From Armatimonas sp043757465 (GTDB lineage: Bacteria > Armatimonadota > Armatimonadia > Armatimonadales > Armatimonadaceae): a stretch of 64,000 nucleotides of DNA. The stretch lies in the NCBI RefSeq assembly GCF_043757465.1, contig NZ_JAYVPL010000075.1:62001-126000 (forward strand), written 5' to 3'. Below are positions 42,209 to 50,249 of the stretch, piece by piece; the first letter of the stretch is position 1; the number at the start of each line of letters is the position of its first letter. The position numbers and the translations under genes are program-made. The notes beneath the pieces were generated by a model. The model saw only the letters and a list, made by a program, of their open reading frames with translations. It did not search any database and was not told the DNA's origin.

Positions 42209-43417
42209 TCAATCCTGCCGGAAGAAATCACCCAGGAGCCAGCCGACAATAAAGCTGATGAAGATCACATTGCCTCCCCAGAGGAGCGTCTGCACGGTTC
42301 CCCCCTGCACGGTCCGGGAGATGGCGAAGAAGCAAGTGAGTAGCGCGACTGCCCCATATAGACGTAAACGAGATGCCGTGAGAGCCTCCTGGAACAGAGA
42401 GACTCCCAGATGCATGAGGGCGGCTACCCAGAAGAAGAGTAACCCCACCACAATGACGAGGATTCCAAAAGGAGGGGCGTGAGGGCCAGCGGACCCCGAG
42501 AGAATCAGGTCGTCCTCGATGCGACGAACGGCCCCTGTAATGGTCATGGTCGCCCCGAGCAAAGCACCCGCAAGCGCCATACAGCTCACGTAGGGCCAGC
42601 TCCAGGAAGTCACAATTGGCAAAACATAGGTGGAGGCCGATGATTTGTCCAGAGCGAGACCGGCAAAGATCACGATCAGAAAAGTGCCGAAATAGCCGAA
42701 AAAACCTATCAGAACCAGGGTTAAAGAGCGCTTGTCGGGCGGCATATCGGCCGTTAGTGGGGCGCGTGGGCGGGCGGTGTACTGCGGTGGTCGTTGGCGT
42801 GTGGGCGTGTTGGGAGTGTAGCCACCAGCGCTGCTCTGCGGCCCGACCGGCTGGCGGGCGATCCGCTCAATCTTTTGCTGGACACTGGCACGCCGTGGAT
42901 CGTGCTGGCTCGCCATCGTGTAGTGCCGGAGGGCATCCGTGTAGCGTTCCTGGTTGCGGCTGACATCGCCCATGACTTCCCAGGCGGCGGCGTTTTTCTT
43001 GTTGTAGTGCAGCGCCTGCTCCGCTAGGCTACGCGCCTCGGCCATTCGATTGCGGCTAAAGGCGATCTGGGCTTGCTGAAGAAGCCGGTCCGACTCCTGG
43101 GTGGCGGTCGTGGCACTTTGTTGCTGGGGCGGGGAAGAGGCGGGGCGGGGGCCTGCGGGGTGATTGACGGCACCTGCGGACTTGAAGTTGGTTTGGCGTT
43201 GCCGCAGCGTGCGCTCGGCATCGTAGACACGGCGCGACTCGGAATCGTTGAGCACGCGGTAAGCCTCGGCAATTGCGGAAAACTGGAGTGCAGCGTGTGG
43301 GCCTGAGTTCACATCCGGGTGATGCTTGCGCGCGAGAGCCCGGTACTGCTTCTTGATTTCTTCAAGGGAAGCCGTCTCCGGCAGACCTAGAACTTCGTAG
43401 TGTGTTCGCTCCGGCAT
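42209..43417 (-). CDS. J-domain (DnaJ) protein with TPR-like region and membrane helices
   Basis: A 402-residue membrane-bound J-domain co-chaperone. Residues 5-65 are the J domain: THYEVLGLPETASLEEIKKQ and ARKHHPDVNSG with the HPD motif (33-35), so it should stimulate a DnaK ATPase. Residues about 110-190 hold two TPR-like helices (AEARSLAEQALHYNKKNAAA, GDVSRNQERYTDALRHYTMA). A Pro/Arg-rich linker follows, then about five hydrophobic helices from residue 235 to the end. The start at 43417 is the family start; a TATAAT box lies 16 bases upstream. The role is probably protein handling at the membrane, inferred only. Confidence 0.88.
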   Translation of the reverse strand: MPERTHYEVLGLPETASLEEIKKQYRALARKHHPDVNSGPHAALQFSAIAEAYRVLNDSESRRVYDAERTLRQRQTNFKSAGAVNHPAGPRPASSPPQQQSATTATQESDRLLQQAQIAFSRNRMAEARSLAEQALHYNKKNAAAWEVMGDVSRNQERYTDALRHYTMASQHDPRRASVQQKIERIARQPVGPQSSAGGYTPNTPTRQRPPQYTARPRAPLTADMPPDKRSLTLVLIGFFGYFGTFLIVIFAGLALDKSSASTYVLPIVTSWSWPYVSCMALAGALLGATMTITGAVRRIEDDLILSGSAGPHAPPFGILVIVVGLLFFWVAALMHLGVSLFQEALTASRLRLYGAVALLTCFFAISRTVQGGTVQTLLWGGNVIFISFIVGWLLGDFFRQD

Positions 43418-43470
43418 AGATATACTAAAGACAATTATACCCCGGGAGCGACGCAATTTTTAGGGGAAGT

Positions 43471-43547
43471 GCTGCGACACGCGGGCCGTACTCCTTATGG
43501 CTGCTGCTTCCGCCCTGACCAGGTTCGAAGCCGACCCGCTGCCGTGC
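43471..43547 (-). ncRNA. ffs: Signal recognition particle RNA (bacterial small type)
   Basis: On the minus strand the core CCTGGTCAGGGCGGAAGCAG, then CAGCCATAAGGAG, matches the Ffh-binding helix 8 of bacterial small SRP RNA (GGTCAGG, GGAAGCAGC). Flanking segments pair (CAGCGGGTC with GGCCCGC) to form the long hairpin. The 5' end is estimated from a TAGAAT box at 43552-43557; both ends are approximate. SRP RNA with Ffh targets membrane proteins to the translocon. Confidence 0.92.
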
Positions 43548-43551
43548 AATT

Positions 43552-43557
43552 ATTCTA
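43552..43557 (-). promoter_or_regulatory. -10 box (TAGAAT) of the SRP RNA gene
   Basis: TAGAAT on the minus strand lies about 7 bases before the inferred SRP RNA 5' end, the spacing expected for transcription start. Confidence 0.55.
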
Positions 43558-43602
43558 CCGCTCTAAATGAACTTTTTCCAGACAATGTTTGTAGTTACTC
43601 GT

Positions 43603-44088
43603 ATGACGCGAAAAAATTTACTTTTATCTGGCGAGCAAGTCCCTGAGCTGATCGGTGCCCCCAAGGACTGGATCAATGGCAAACCGGTGAAGATGGCCGA
43701 TCTCAAGGGCAAAGTGATTGTTGCTTTTTATTGGACTTTTCAGTGAGTGAACTGCACGCGGACCATTCCCTACTGGAACAAGTGGGTGAAGAGGTACGCA
43801 GACAAGGACGTCGTCTTTGTTTCTATTCATACCCCTGAGGTGGACGCTGAGCGCGTTGTCGAGAATGTCAAAAAATACATCGAAAAAGAAAAGCTCCTCT
43901 TTCCTGTTTTGATTGATAATGATAAAGCGAACTGGAAAAAATGGCGCAATCAGTGGTGGCCCTCTACCTACTTGATCGATAAAAAAGGTCAGGTTCGTGG
44001 CCGCTGGGATGGCGAGCTAAACTACAAAGATAGTGGTACTTTCCGAGATGTTGAGCAAGGAATCGAGCTACTGCGTCGCGAAAAATAA
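43603..44088 (+). CDS. Candidate selenoprotein: thioredoxin/TlpA-like with U-x-x-C (UGA at 43744-43746)
   Basis: A 161-residue thioredoxin-fold protein if UGA at codon 48 is read as selenocysteine. Upstream: LADLKGKVIVAFYWTFQ-like strand (KGKVIVAFYWTFQ); then U48-V-N-C51-TRTIPYWNKW; then DVVFVSIHTPEVDAERVVEN, FPVLIDNDKANWKKW, and the cis-Pro loop WWPSTYLIDKKGQVRGRWDG. In relatives the redox motif is FWTxxCxNCxRTLPY, so the stop replaces exactly the first redox Cys. It is the only in-frame stop in the gene and a SECIS-like hairpin follows. An in-frame ATG at 43585 is an alternative start. No signal peptide is seen. It is 3 bases before a cytochrome b gene. A nonsense pseudogene is the competing view. 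Confidence 0.82.
43758..43799 (+). promoter_or_regulatory. Putative bacterial SECIS hairpin
   Basis: Upper stem CCC-ACT pairs with AGT-GGG, with a single bulged T (43771) and the six-base loop GGAACA (43775-43780). A lower stem pairs GCG-ACC (43758-43764) with GGT-CGC. The apical loop starts 28 bases after the UGA and its first two bases are G, both within the known rules for bacterial SECIS elements recognised by SelB. The fold was drawn by eye. Confidence 0.65.
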
Positions 44089-44091
44089 ACT

Positions 44092-44994
44092 ATGGCCCAC
44101 ATTCAGAAAAAACACCCGCTGGCGATCCGCTGGTTCCACTGGGTCAACTTCCCTATTCTGGCGCTGATGATCTGGTCGGGGACACTGATCCTGTGGGCCA
44201 ACGATGTCTACGCCACGGATCTTTGGCAGACGGGCTACCGCGTGCTGCACTCCGGCAAAGAGGATGAGACGCCGCCTCGGTGGCTGCGCGTGCCAGATCG
44301 AATGGTGCTGCGGCCCGACCTACGTGTGCTCTACTCTGGCGACACCCTTCCGGACAACTACCCCGAGCCAGACAAGCGTACCGAGATTCTCACGGGCTCG
44401 CGTTTGGCCGAGGGAATGGCCTGGCACTTTGCGCTCGCATGGTTCTTCGCGCTCAATGGCCTAGCCTATGTTCTCTTCCTTACGGCCAGCGGTCAGTGGC
44501 GGCATCTTGCCCCCCGGAAAGACTCACTGAAGGAAGCCGTAAAAGTCGCGGTCAAAGACCTGGCGTTCTGGAAGCGCATCGAGGCCGCACCGGCAGGTGA
44601 AAAGTACAATCACGCCCAACGGCTCGCTTACTCGGGCGTGGTGGTGCTAGGCATACTCATGCTTGTCACGGGGCTGGCGATCTCCAAACCGGCGCAAGTG
44701 GCGTGGCTAGCGATTCCCTTTGGCGGCTATCAGGGGGCGCGGCTCTGGCACTTTATCGTGACCTGTCTCTTCGTGGCATTTTTCTTCGTCCATGTAGGGC
44801 AAGTCGCTCGGGCGGGTTGGAACAACTTCCGAGGCATGATCACGGGCTGGGAGCAAATTTCGGAAACGCCAGAGCCACAAAAGACGTTAGTAGAAGTGTT
44901 AGAAGACGAACCGATTGAGGAAATGGACAATGAACCTGAATCAGCCACCGATGGAACTGACGCAACCGATAGAACTGACGCAGAAGGAGCTTAA
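44092..44994 (+). CDS. Cytochrome b561/b6-type membrane protein
   Basis: A 300-residue di-haem membrane protein of the Ni-Fe hydrogenase cytochrome b/b561 family. Helices lie at about 13-33, 105-127, 180-200 and 218-240. Candidate haem ligands are His16 (IRWFHWVNF), the His in EGMAWHFALAWFFALN, and the two in ARLWHFIVTCLFVAFFFVHV. A soluble loop of about 70 residues lies between helices 1 and 2. It starts 3 bases after the selenoprotein-like gene and its end overlaps the molybdoenzyme gene by 65 bases. It should carry electrons across or along the membrane to the exported molybdoenzyme, in the manner of MsrQ/YedZ, though it is from a different family. Confidence 0.85.
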   Translation: MAHIQKKHPLAIRWFHWVNFPILALMIWSGTLILWANDVYATDLWQTGYRVLHSGKEDETPPRWLRVPDRMVLRPDLRVLYSGDTLPDNYPEPDKRTEILTGSRLAEGMAWHFALAWFFALNGLAYVLFLTASGQWRHLAPRKDSLKEAVKVAVKDLAFWKRIEAAPAGEKYNHAQRLAYSGVVVLGILMLVTGLAISKPAQVAWLAIPFGGYQGARLWHFIVTCLFVAFFFVHVGQVARAGWNNFRGMITGWEQISETPEPQKTLVEVLEDEPIEEMDNEPESATDGTDATDRTDAEGA

Positions 44995-45697
44995 GCGGCT
45001 CTCACGGCGCTCGTTTCTCTGGGCGGGCGCGGGGGTAACCGGGAGCCTGAGCCTGCTCTCGCTCTTCAACCACCGGGCCAAAGATGATGGCACGGGGATC
45101 AAGCAACTCTTCCGCGCGACGCATCTGGGCAACGAGGCGATTGCGACGACGCTGCTTTCTGGCTACCGTGCGCCGGAGTTTCCCGCCGCACGTGCCATTG
45201 AGCCACGCAACAACTACCACGGCGCGACGCCCGAGATTGACACAGAGGCCTGGCGCTTGAACCACGGCGACTTGCAGCTCACGCTTGCGGATCTTAAGAC
45301 ACTGCCCGAGGTCTCGCTGACAACGGAGCTAAAGTGTGTGGAGGGCTGGAGCGCGATTGTTACCTGGACAGGCTGCCGCTTCGCCGATTTTGCGAAAAAG
45401 TACCCGCCGATGCCCGATAGCAAGTACGTTAGCTTGCGCTCCGAACCCGTCGGATTTGAAGACACCTGGTACTACGTCGGCCTGGATATTGAGAGTATGC
45501 TGCACCCCCAGACACTGCTGGCGTGGGGCATGAACGGTCAGCCGCTCAGTACAGAGCACGGTGCACCGCTTCGGCTGGCGATCCCTACCAAGTACGGTAT
45601 AAAAAACATCAAGCTCATCACGCACCTTAGCTACGAGGCCGAGCGCCCTGCCGACTTCTGGGCCGAGCGCGGGTATGATTTCTATGCAGGACTTTAA
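44930..45697 (+). CDS. Tat-exported molybdopterin-dependent oxidoreductase (SUOX fold)
   Basis: A 255-residue exported molybdoenzyme. The N-terminus has a twin-arginine signal, SRRSFLWAGAGVTGSLSLLS, from residue 25. The sulfite-oxidase-fold domain contains TTELKCVEGWSAIVTWTG, where Cys136 should bind the molybdenum, and later APLRLAIPTKYGIKNIKLIT, the typical pterin-side strand. Relatives include MsrP (YedY), which reduces methionine sulfoxide in exported proteins, and others of unknown substrate. The start at 44930 is chosen by GAGG 9 bases upstream; a TTG at 44915 is possible. The neighbouring cytochrome b and MsrB genes favour a sulfoxide reductase role, which is inference. Confidence 0.87.
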   Translation: MNLNQPPMELTQPIELTQKELKRLSRRSFLWAGAGVTGSLSLLSLFNHRAKDDGTGIKQLFRATHLGNEAIATTLLSGYRAPEFPAARAIEPRNNYHGATPEIDTEAWRLNHGDLQLTLADLKTLPEVSLTTELKCVEGWSAIVTWTGCRFADFAKKYPPMPDSKYVSLRSEPVGFEDTWYYVGLDIESMLHPQTLLAWGMNGQPLSTEHGAPLRLAIPTKYGIKNIKLITHLSYEAERPADFWAERGYDFYAGL

Positions 45698-45706
45698 ACG
45701 TAAACT

Positions 45707-46237
45707 ATGAAAAACGAAAAACACACCCTTGTTGTTACGGCAATGGCGCTGCTAATTGGTGGCGTAGCCTGGGCACACCAGCAGAAACCGGCGGTTCCCG
45801 CGCGTGCAACTAAAGAGACCGACTGGAAAAAGCTGACCGATGCGCAGTGGCGCAAGCGACTGACGACGACCCAGTTTAATATCTTGCGTAAGGCCGCCAC
45901 CGAGTTTGCCTTTCGCAACGAGTACCACGACAACCATAAACCTGGAATCTACCGGTGTGCGGGCTGCGAGCTTGAACTCTTCACCAGCGCGGCCAAGTTC
46001 GACTCGGGCACGGGCTGGCCGAGTTTCTACCAGCCGCTGAAGAAGACATCGGTTGCCGAAAAGCGCGACCCAGACGGCTCTCGTGTCGAGATTCTCTGTA
46101 GCCGCTGCCTGGGGCACTTAGGCCATCTTTTCGACGATGCCAACGGTAGCTTTGGCATCCCCAAAACCCCAACCGGCCTGCGCTACTGCATGAACTCGGG
46201 TGCGATGAAGTTTGTTGCCAAAGCCGCCGGGCACTAG
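45707..46237 (+). CDS. msrB: Secreted peptide-methionine (R)-S-oxide reductase
   Basis: A 176-residue exported MsrB that repairs the R epimer of methionine sulfoxide in proteins. Residues 1-24 are a Sec signal (LVVTAMALLIGGVAWA). The domain has the zinc pairs CAGC (84, 87) and CSRC (131, 134), the substrate-binding TGWPSFYQP, and RYCMNSGAMKF with catalytic Cys161. The catalytic residue is ordinary Cys, not selenocysteine. It begins 9 bases after the molybdoenzyme gene, completing a four-gene redox operon. Confidence 0.95.
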   Translation: MKNEKHTLVVTAMALLIGGVAWAHQQKPAVPARATKETDWKKLTDAQWRKRLTTTQFNILRKAATEFAFRNEYHDNHKPGIYRCAGCELELFTSAAKFDSGTGWPSFYQPLKKTSVAEKRDPDGSRVEILCSRCLGHLGHLFDDANGSFGIPKTPTGLRYCMNSGAMKFVAKAAGH

Positions 46238-46240
46238 AAT
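46235..46240 (+). promoter_or_regulatory. -10 box (TAGAAT) before dxr
   Basis: TAGAAT overlaps the msrB stop and ends 10 bases before the dxr ATG at 46251, again giving an almost leaderless transcript. Confidence 0.5.
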
Positions 46241-46250
46241 CCCCCCAACA

Positions 46251-47357
46251 ATGACTAGGCGAAATATTGTGGTTCTGGGCTCGACGGGCTCGATTGGAAC
46301 CCAGACATTAGACATCTGCGAGCGGCTTGGGGGGGAGCGGGTGGCAGTGGTGGGGCTCGTGGCGCGGCGGGACTCGGCGCTTTTGGCTGAGCAGGCGGCG
46401 CACTGGGGGCTCTCGGGCGAGCACGTGGTGGCCGTGGAGCGCGAGGGCAGTGAGGCGATGACGCGCTTGGCGGTGCTTGAGGAGGCCGACACGGTGGTAA
46501 TCGCCGTGGCGGGCGCGGCGGGGCTCGCGGCCACACTGGCGGCGTGCGCGGCGGGAAAGCGGGTCTGCATCGCCACCAAAGAGGTTCTTGTGGCAGCGGG
46601 TGCGCTGGTGACGCAGGCGGCCAGCGACGGCGGCGCGACACTTCTGCCGATTGACTCCGAGCACTCGGCGCTCTTTCAGTGCCTAGCGGGCTACGATTTT
46701 TCACAGATTGACAAGCTCCACATCACGGCATCGGGCGGGCCATTTCGCACCTGGACAAAAGAGCGCATCCAGAACGCAACAGTCGAGGAGGCGCTGAATC
46801 ATCCGACCTGGCGCATGGGCGGCAAGATCACGATTGACTCCGCCACCCTCATGAACAAAGGGCTGGAGATCATTGAGGCATGCTGGCTCTACGGCGTCGG
46901 CGAGCAGAAAGTGGAGGTGGTCGTGCACCCGCAGTCCATCATCCACTCGTTTGTGGAGCTACGCGACGGAGCGCTCCTTGCCCAGCTCGGCCTGCCGGAC
47001 ATGCGCCTGCCGATTCAGATCGCGCTCCTCCACCCCGAGAAAGTAGACACGGGAATCCCGCGCCTGAGGCCCACCGAAATGCGAGATCTGACTTTTGAAG
47101 CACCCGACCACGAGCGCTTCCCCGCGATTACTTTGGCGCGGCAGGCGTTTCGCGTCGGAGGAACCGCGCCCGCTCTCCTCAACGCCGCCAATGAAGCTGC
47201 TGTCGGGGCGTTTTTGGAAGGGAAGCTCCGCTTTGGTCAGATCCTAGAGCGGGTCGCGGATGCCCTGGGTAGCATTTCTTCTTCTGAAGCGGATACACTG
47301 GAAAAAATTGTGAGCGCAGATGCTGCGGCACGCCGCTTTATTGCGGAGAATCTGTAG
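46251..47357 (+). CDS. dxr: 1-deoxy-D-xylulose 5-phosphate reductoisomerase
   Basis: A 368-residue enzyme of the non-mevalonate isoprenoid pathway, converting DXP to MEP with NADPH. It shows the NADPH loop IVVLGSTGSIGTQTLDICE (GSTGSIG, 10-16), the metal and substrate residues in LLPIDSEHSALFQCL, the flexible loop ITASGGPFRTW, TIDSATLMNKGLEIIEACWL, and VVVHPQSIIHSFVELRDG. The length is somewhat short but complete. The start at 46251 follows the promoter box; the longer upstream frame overlaps msrB. It is followed after 9 bases by the site-2 protease gene, a pairing common in bacteria. Confidence 0.96.
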   Translation: MTRRNIVVLGSTGSIGTQTLDICERLGGERVAVVGLVARRDSALLAEQAAHWGLSGEHVVAVEREGSEAMTRLAVLEEADTVVIAVAGAAGLAATLAACAAGKRVCIATKEVLVAAGALVTQAASDGGATLLPIDSEHSALFQCLAGYDFSQIDKLHITASGGPFRTWTKERIQNATVEEALNHPTWRMGGKITIDSATLMNKGLEIIEACWLYGVGEQKVEVVVHPQSIIHSFVELRDGALLAQLGLPDMRLPIQIALLHPEKVDTGIPRLRPTEMRDLTFEAPDHERFPAITLARQAFRVGGTAPALLNAANEAAVGAFLEGKLRFGQILERVADALGSISSSEADTLEKIVSADAAARRFIAENL

Positions 47358-47366
47358 GAGAGAGCA

Positions 47367-48434
47367 TTGCTGCATAAACTAGAGACCTTGCTGACGTGGG
47401 CGGTTTTATTTGGCATCCTGATTTTTATTCATGAGCTGGGCCATTTTCTGGCTGCCAAGGCGTTTAAGTTCAAGGTCTACGAGTTCGCATTTGGTTTGCC
47501 GTTTGGTAAAAAATGGCGCTACTGGTACGACGGCGAGACGGAGTACACCATCCGTGCGGTTCTTCTCGGGGGCTTTGTGGGGTTTGCCGAGGCGGAGGCG
47601 GACGATGAAACGCGCGACAGACAGATGGCGGATTTCCATGCTAAGCCGATCTACCAGCGCTTGATTGTGATCCTAGCTGGGCCTATCGCCTCGTTTTTAT
47701 TGGGCTGGCTCGCGTTTGTCGCACTGGTGGGAATGCGTGGCGTCGAGCTGCCTGCTCCTCACAAAATGATGGTAAGCGAGAAGAGTGCCGCTGCGGAGGC
47801 CGGGATTCGTACCGGCGATCTGCTGGTCAAGATTGCGGGCGCCCCCATCGCTGATTTTAATGCCATGGCGACCAAGGTGCGTGGCTCGGCAGGGAAGCCT
47901 CTCGAAGTTGAGGTCCTGCGCGACGATAAGCCGCTGACGCTGACAGTGCAGCCGCGCGAGGTGCTTGAGGGACGGGAGAAGCTCTATCGAATCGGAGTCG
48001 GGCTACAGCCGCGCACAAGGCCCGCACAGGTTCAAGAAGTGCTCGGTGAGGCCAACCGCCTGACGGGGACATTCCTGAGCGCTCTAGGCAAGCTGGTCTC
48101 GACGCCGCGTGAGCTCGGGAAAAACATCGGAGGCCCGATCGCCATCGCGGGCGCTGTCTCCGAAGTGGTCAAGCTGGACTGGGCCGACCGGGTGCTGGCA
48201 CTCTTCTCGCTCATGGGACAGCTCTCTCTCTCCCTGTACGCAGCCAATCTCTTTGTACCCATTCCCGTTTTTGATGGCGGACAGGTGGTACTGCTTCTCA
48301 TTGAGGCGATTCGGCGACGGCAGCTCAGTAAAGAGCAGCAGATGGGGGTCGCACTGGTGGGCTGGGCGCTGGTGTTAGTCCTCTTTGTGAGTGTGACATT
48401 TAATGACATCCTGAAACTGCTCGGAAAAAGCTAG
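47367..48434 (+). CDS. rseP: Site-2 zinc protease RseP/RasP-like (M50)
   Basis: A 355-residue intramembrane metalloprotease that cuts membrane-anchored regulators. The first helix carries GILIFIHELGHFLAAKAF with the HELGH zinc site (22-26). A single PDZ domain spans about 130-200 (AAAEAGIRTGDLLVKIAGAP). The third zinc ligand is in NLFVPIPVFDGGQVVLLLIE. It starts with TTG at 47367 after GGAGAGAG. The dxr-rseP neighbourhood is typical (together with uppS and cdsA in other phyla, which are not present here). Confidence 0.92.
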   Translation: MLHKLETLLTWAVLFGILIFIHELGHFLAAKAFKFKVYEFAFGLPFGKKWRYWYDGETEYTIRAVLLGGFVGFAEAEADDETRDRQMADFHAKPIYQRLIVILAGPIASFLLGWLAFVALVGMRGVELPAPHKMMVSEKSAAAEAGIRTGDLLVKIAGAPIADFNAMATKVRGSAGKPLEVEVLRDDKPLTLTVQPREVLEGREKLYRIGVGLQPRTRPAQVQEVLGEANRLTGTFLSALGKLVSTPRELGKNIGGPIAIAGAVSEVVKLDWADRVLALFSLMGQLSLSLYAANLFVPIPVFDGGQVVLLLIEAIRRRQLSKEQQMGVALVGWALVLVLFVSVTFNDILKLLGKS

Positions 48435-48457
48435 CAAACGTGGAAACGTCCGCGAAA

Positions 48458-50245
48458 ATGAGGATACAGCGACTTGCTCTCGCTTTGCCGTTGTTTGCTC
48501 TGATGGCACTTATGCTAGGGGCGCAAAAGGCGGATAAACCCCGTGAGGTGGGCAAATCGAACTTGGTATCCGATCCGACTTCCGATCCAGCACCGCATTT
48601 TGTGGCGCTTCTGCCCGAGAGTCGAGTGCTGGTAACGGAGCGCGGCACGGATTCGGTTGCTTTGCTTGATCTATTAGCGGGACGACTCCTTCAGCGAACC
48701 TCAGTAGGCGACGAGCCTTTTGCGCTGGCGGTTCGAGGGAGTGTGGCAGTGGCATCGAACGTCGCCTCCGACAGCATCAGTGTTCTCGCGCTTGCGGGAA
48801 ATACGCTAACGGTTGTGGCGACGATTCCCGTGGGCGATGAGCCGCGCGGCGTGGCGCTGAGCCTGGATGGCAAGCGAGCCTACGTCGCGCTGGGCGGTGA
48901 GAGCGCTGTGGTGGTGGTGGAGCTGGCGAGCCGGAAAATCACTCAGCGCCTCCCGACGGGCTTGGAGCCCTGGCAGGTGGCGCTCACACCCGATGGTAAG
49001 CGGCTCACGGTGGGCTGCACGCGGGCGCGGACGCTCTCGGTCTATGCGCTGACCACCGGCGAGGAGCTCTACACCGTTCCGCTCAATGGCCGCAATGTAC
49101 GCAGTATCGCGATCTCCCCGGATGGCAAGCAAGCCTTTGTGCCGTTTATCAATGAGCGGCGCTTCCCGGCGACAAAAGACAATATAGACCGGGGCTGGGT
49201 GGTCGGTAATCGTCTGGCACGCGTCCCGATCACGGAGGAGGGCCCACGCGAGGCGATTGCACTCGACACACAGGGCGATGCACTAGGCGATGTGGACGGC
49301 TGCACGCTCTCGCCCGATGGTCAGACCCTTGCGCTGACGGCAGGGGGCACGCATGAGGTTGTGCTTTTCTCTAAGATTGCCGGGCTCCCGTTTGTAGCCT
49401 TCGGTGGCCCGGAAGACTACTTAGAGCCAGAGTCAATCGAGCGGGTTCGACGCATCAAAGTGGGGGGCAGGCCGCTGGGCGCACAGTTCTCCGCCGATGG
49501 CAAGCAGCTCATTGTCGCCAATGACTTTCTCAATGCCGTGCAGGTGCTTGATGTTGCCTCTGGCAAAGTGGCGAAGACGATTGCGCTAGGTGGCCCGGCT
49601 CAGCCCTCGCAAGTGCGCCTTGGAGAGCAGATTTTCAACGATGCCAAGCGCTCGTTTCACTCCTGGTACTCATGCGCCTCATGCCACACGGAGGGGCACA
49701 CCAACGGCGGCAACTTCGACACCAAAAACGACGGCGGTTACGGCAAGCCTAAGAAGACCCTGAGCCTGCGCGGCGTCGCGCAAACCGCGCCCTACACCTG
49801 GCACGGCTGGCAGAAAGATCTGCGGCAAGCCATTGTCGAGTCATTCACCAAGAGTATGCAGGGCGACGAGCCCACGTCTGTTGAAGTGGACGCTGTTGAA
49901 GCCTACTTAAAAACTCTGGACTGGAAGAAATCCCCGTTTCCTGAAAATCCCGCAGGCCAGAAAGTCTTTGTGGCGAAGGGCTGCGCGAGCTGCCATGGCG
50001 GCGCGACCTACGCCACGCCGACGATCACGAAAACCGGCCTGGAGGAGCAAAATGATGTCTATGTGGGCTACAACCCGCCGCCGCTGCGCAATGTCTACAG
50101 CCGTGCTCCGTACCTGCACGATGGCCGATCTCTCACGTTGGAGGATGTGCTAAGCCAGTTCCACCGACCCAGCAAGCTCACCGGCGCATCGGATTGCACC
50201 CCTCAGGAACTCAAAGATTTGGTTGCGTTTCTGAAGAGTCTGTGA
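48458..50245 (+). CDS. Secreted YVTN beta-propeller cytochrome c
   Basis: A 595-residue exported protein. The N-terminus (RLALALPLFALMALMLGAQ) is a signal peptide. Residues about 40-385 form YVTN-like propeller repeats (VGDEPRGVALSLDGKRAYVA, PTGLEPWQVALTPDGKRLTV, IAISPDGKQAFVPF). The C-terminal 200 residues have two c-type haem sites, CASCHTEGH and CASCHGGATY, with a distant MauG/di-haem peroxidase character (LRNVYSRAPYLHDGRSLTLE). It may be an electron-transfer or oxidase protein in the periplasm; the substrate is unknown. The start at 48458 puts the signal peptide first; a GTG at 48440 is possible. It follows rseP after 23 bases. Confidence 0.85.
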   Translation: MRIQRLALALPLFALMALMLGAQKADKPREVGKSNLVSDPTSDPAPHFVALLPESRVLVTERGTDSVALLDLLAGRLLQRTSVGDEPFALAVRGSVAVASNVASDSISVLALAGNTLTVVATIPVGDEPRGVALSLDGKRAYVALGGESAVVVVELASRKITQRLPTGLEPWQVALTPDGKRLTVGCTRARTLSVYALTTGEELYTVPLNGRNVRSIAISPDGKQAFVPFINERRFPATKDNIDRGWVVGNRLARVPITEEGPREAIALDTQGDALGDVDGCTLSPDGQTLALTAGGTHEVVLFSKIAGLPFVAFGGPEDYLEPESIERVRRIKVGGRPLGAQFSADGKQLIVANDFLNAVQVLDVASGKVAKTIALGGPAQPSQVRLGEQIFNDAKRSFHSWYSCASCHTEGHTNGGNFDTKNDGGYGKPKKTLSLRGVAQTAPYTWHGWQKDLRQAIVESFTKSMQGDEPTSVEVDAVEAYLKTLDWKKSPFPENPAGQKVFVAKGCASCHGGATYATPTITKTGLEEQNDVYVGYNPPPLRNVYSRAPYLHDGRSLTLEDVLSQFHRPSKLTGASDCTPQELKDLVAFLKSL

Positions 50246-50249
50246 GGCT

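Noticed and set aside
43747..44088. A separate gene starting at GTG right after the UGA
   Set aside because: It would start in the middle of the thioredoxin fold and lose the first strand and the redox residue; the upstream in-frame sequence is clearly part of the same fold.
45707..46237. MsrB as a second selenoprotein
   Set aside because: Its catalytic codon is Cys (RYCMNSG), and there is no in-frame UGA.
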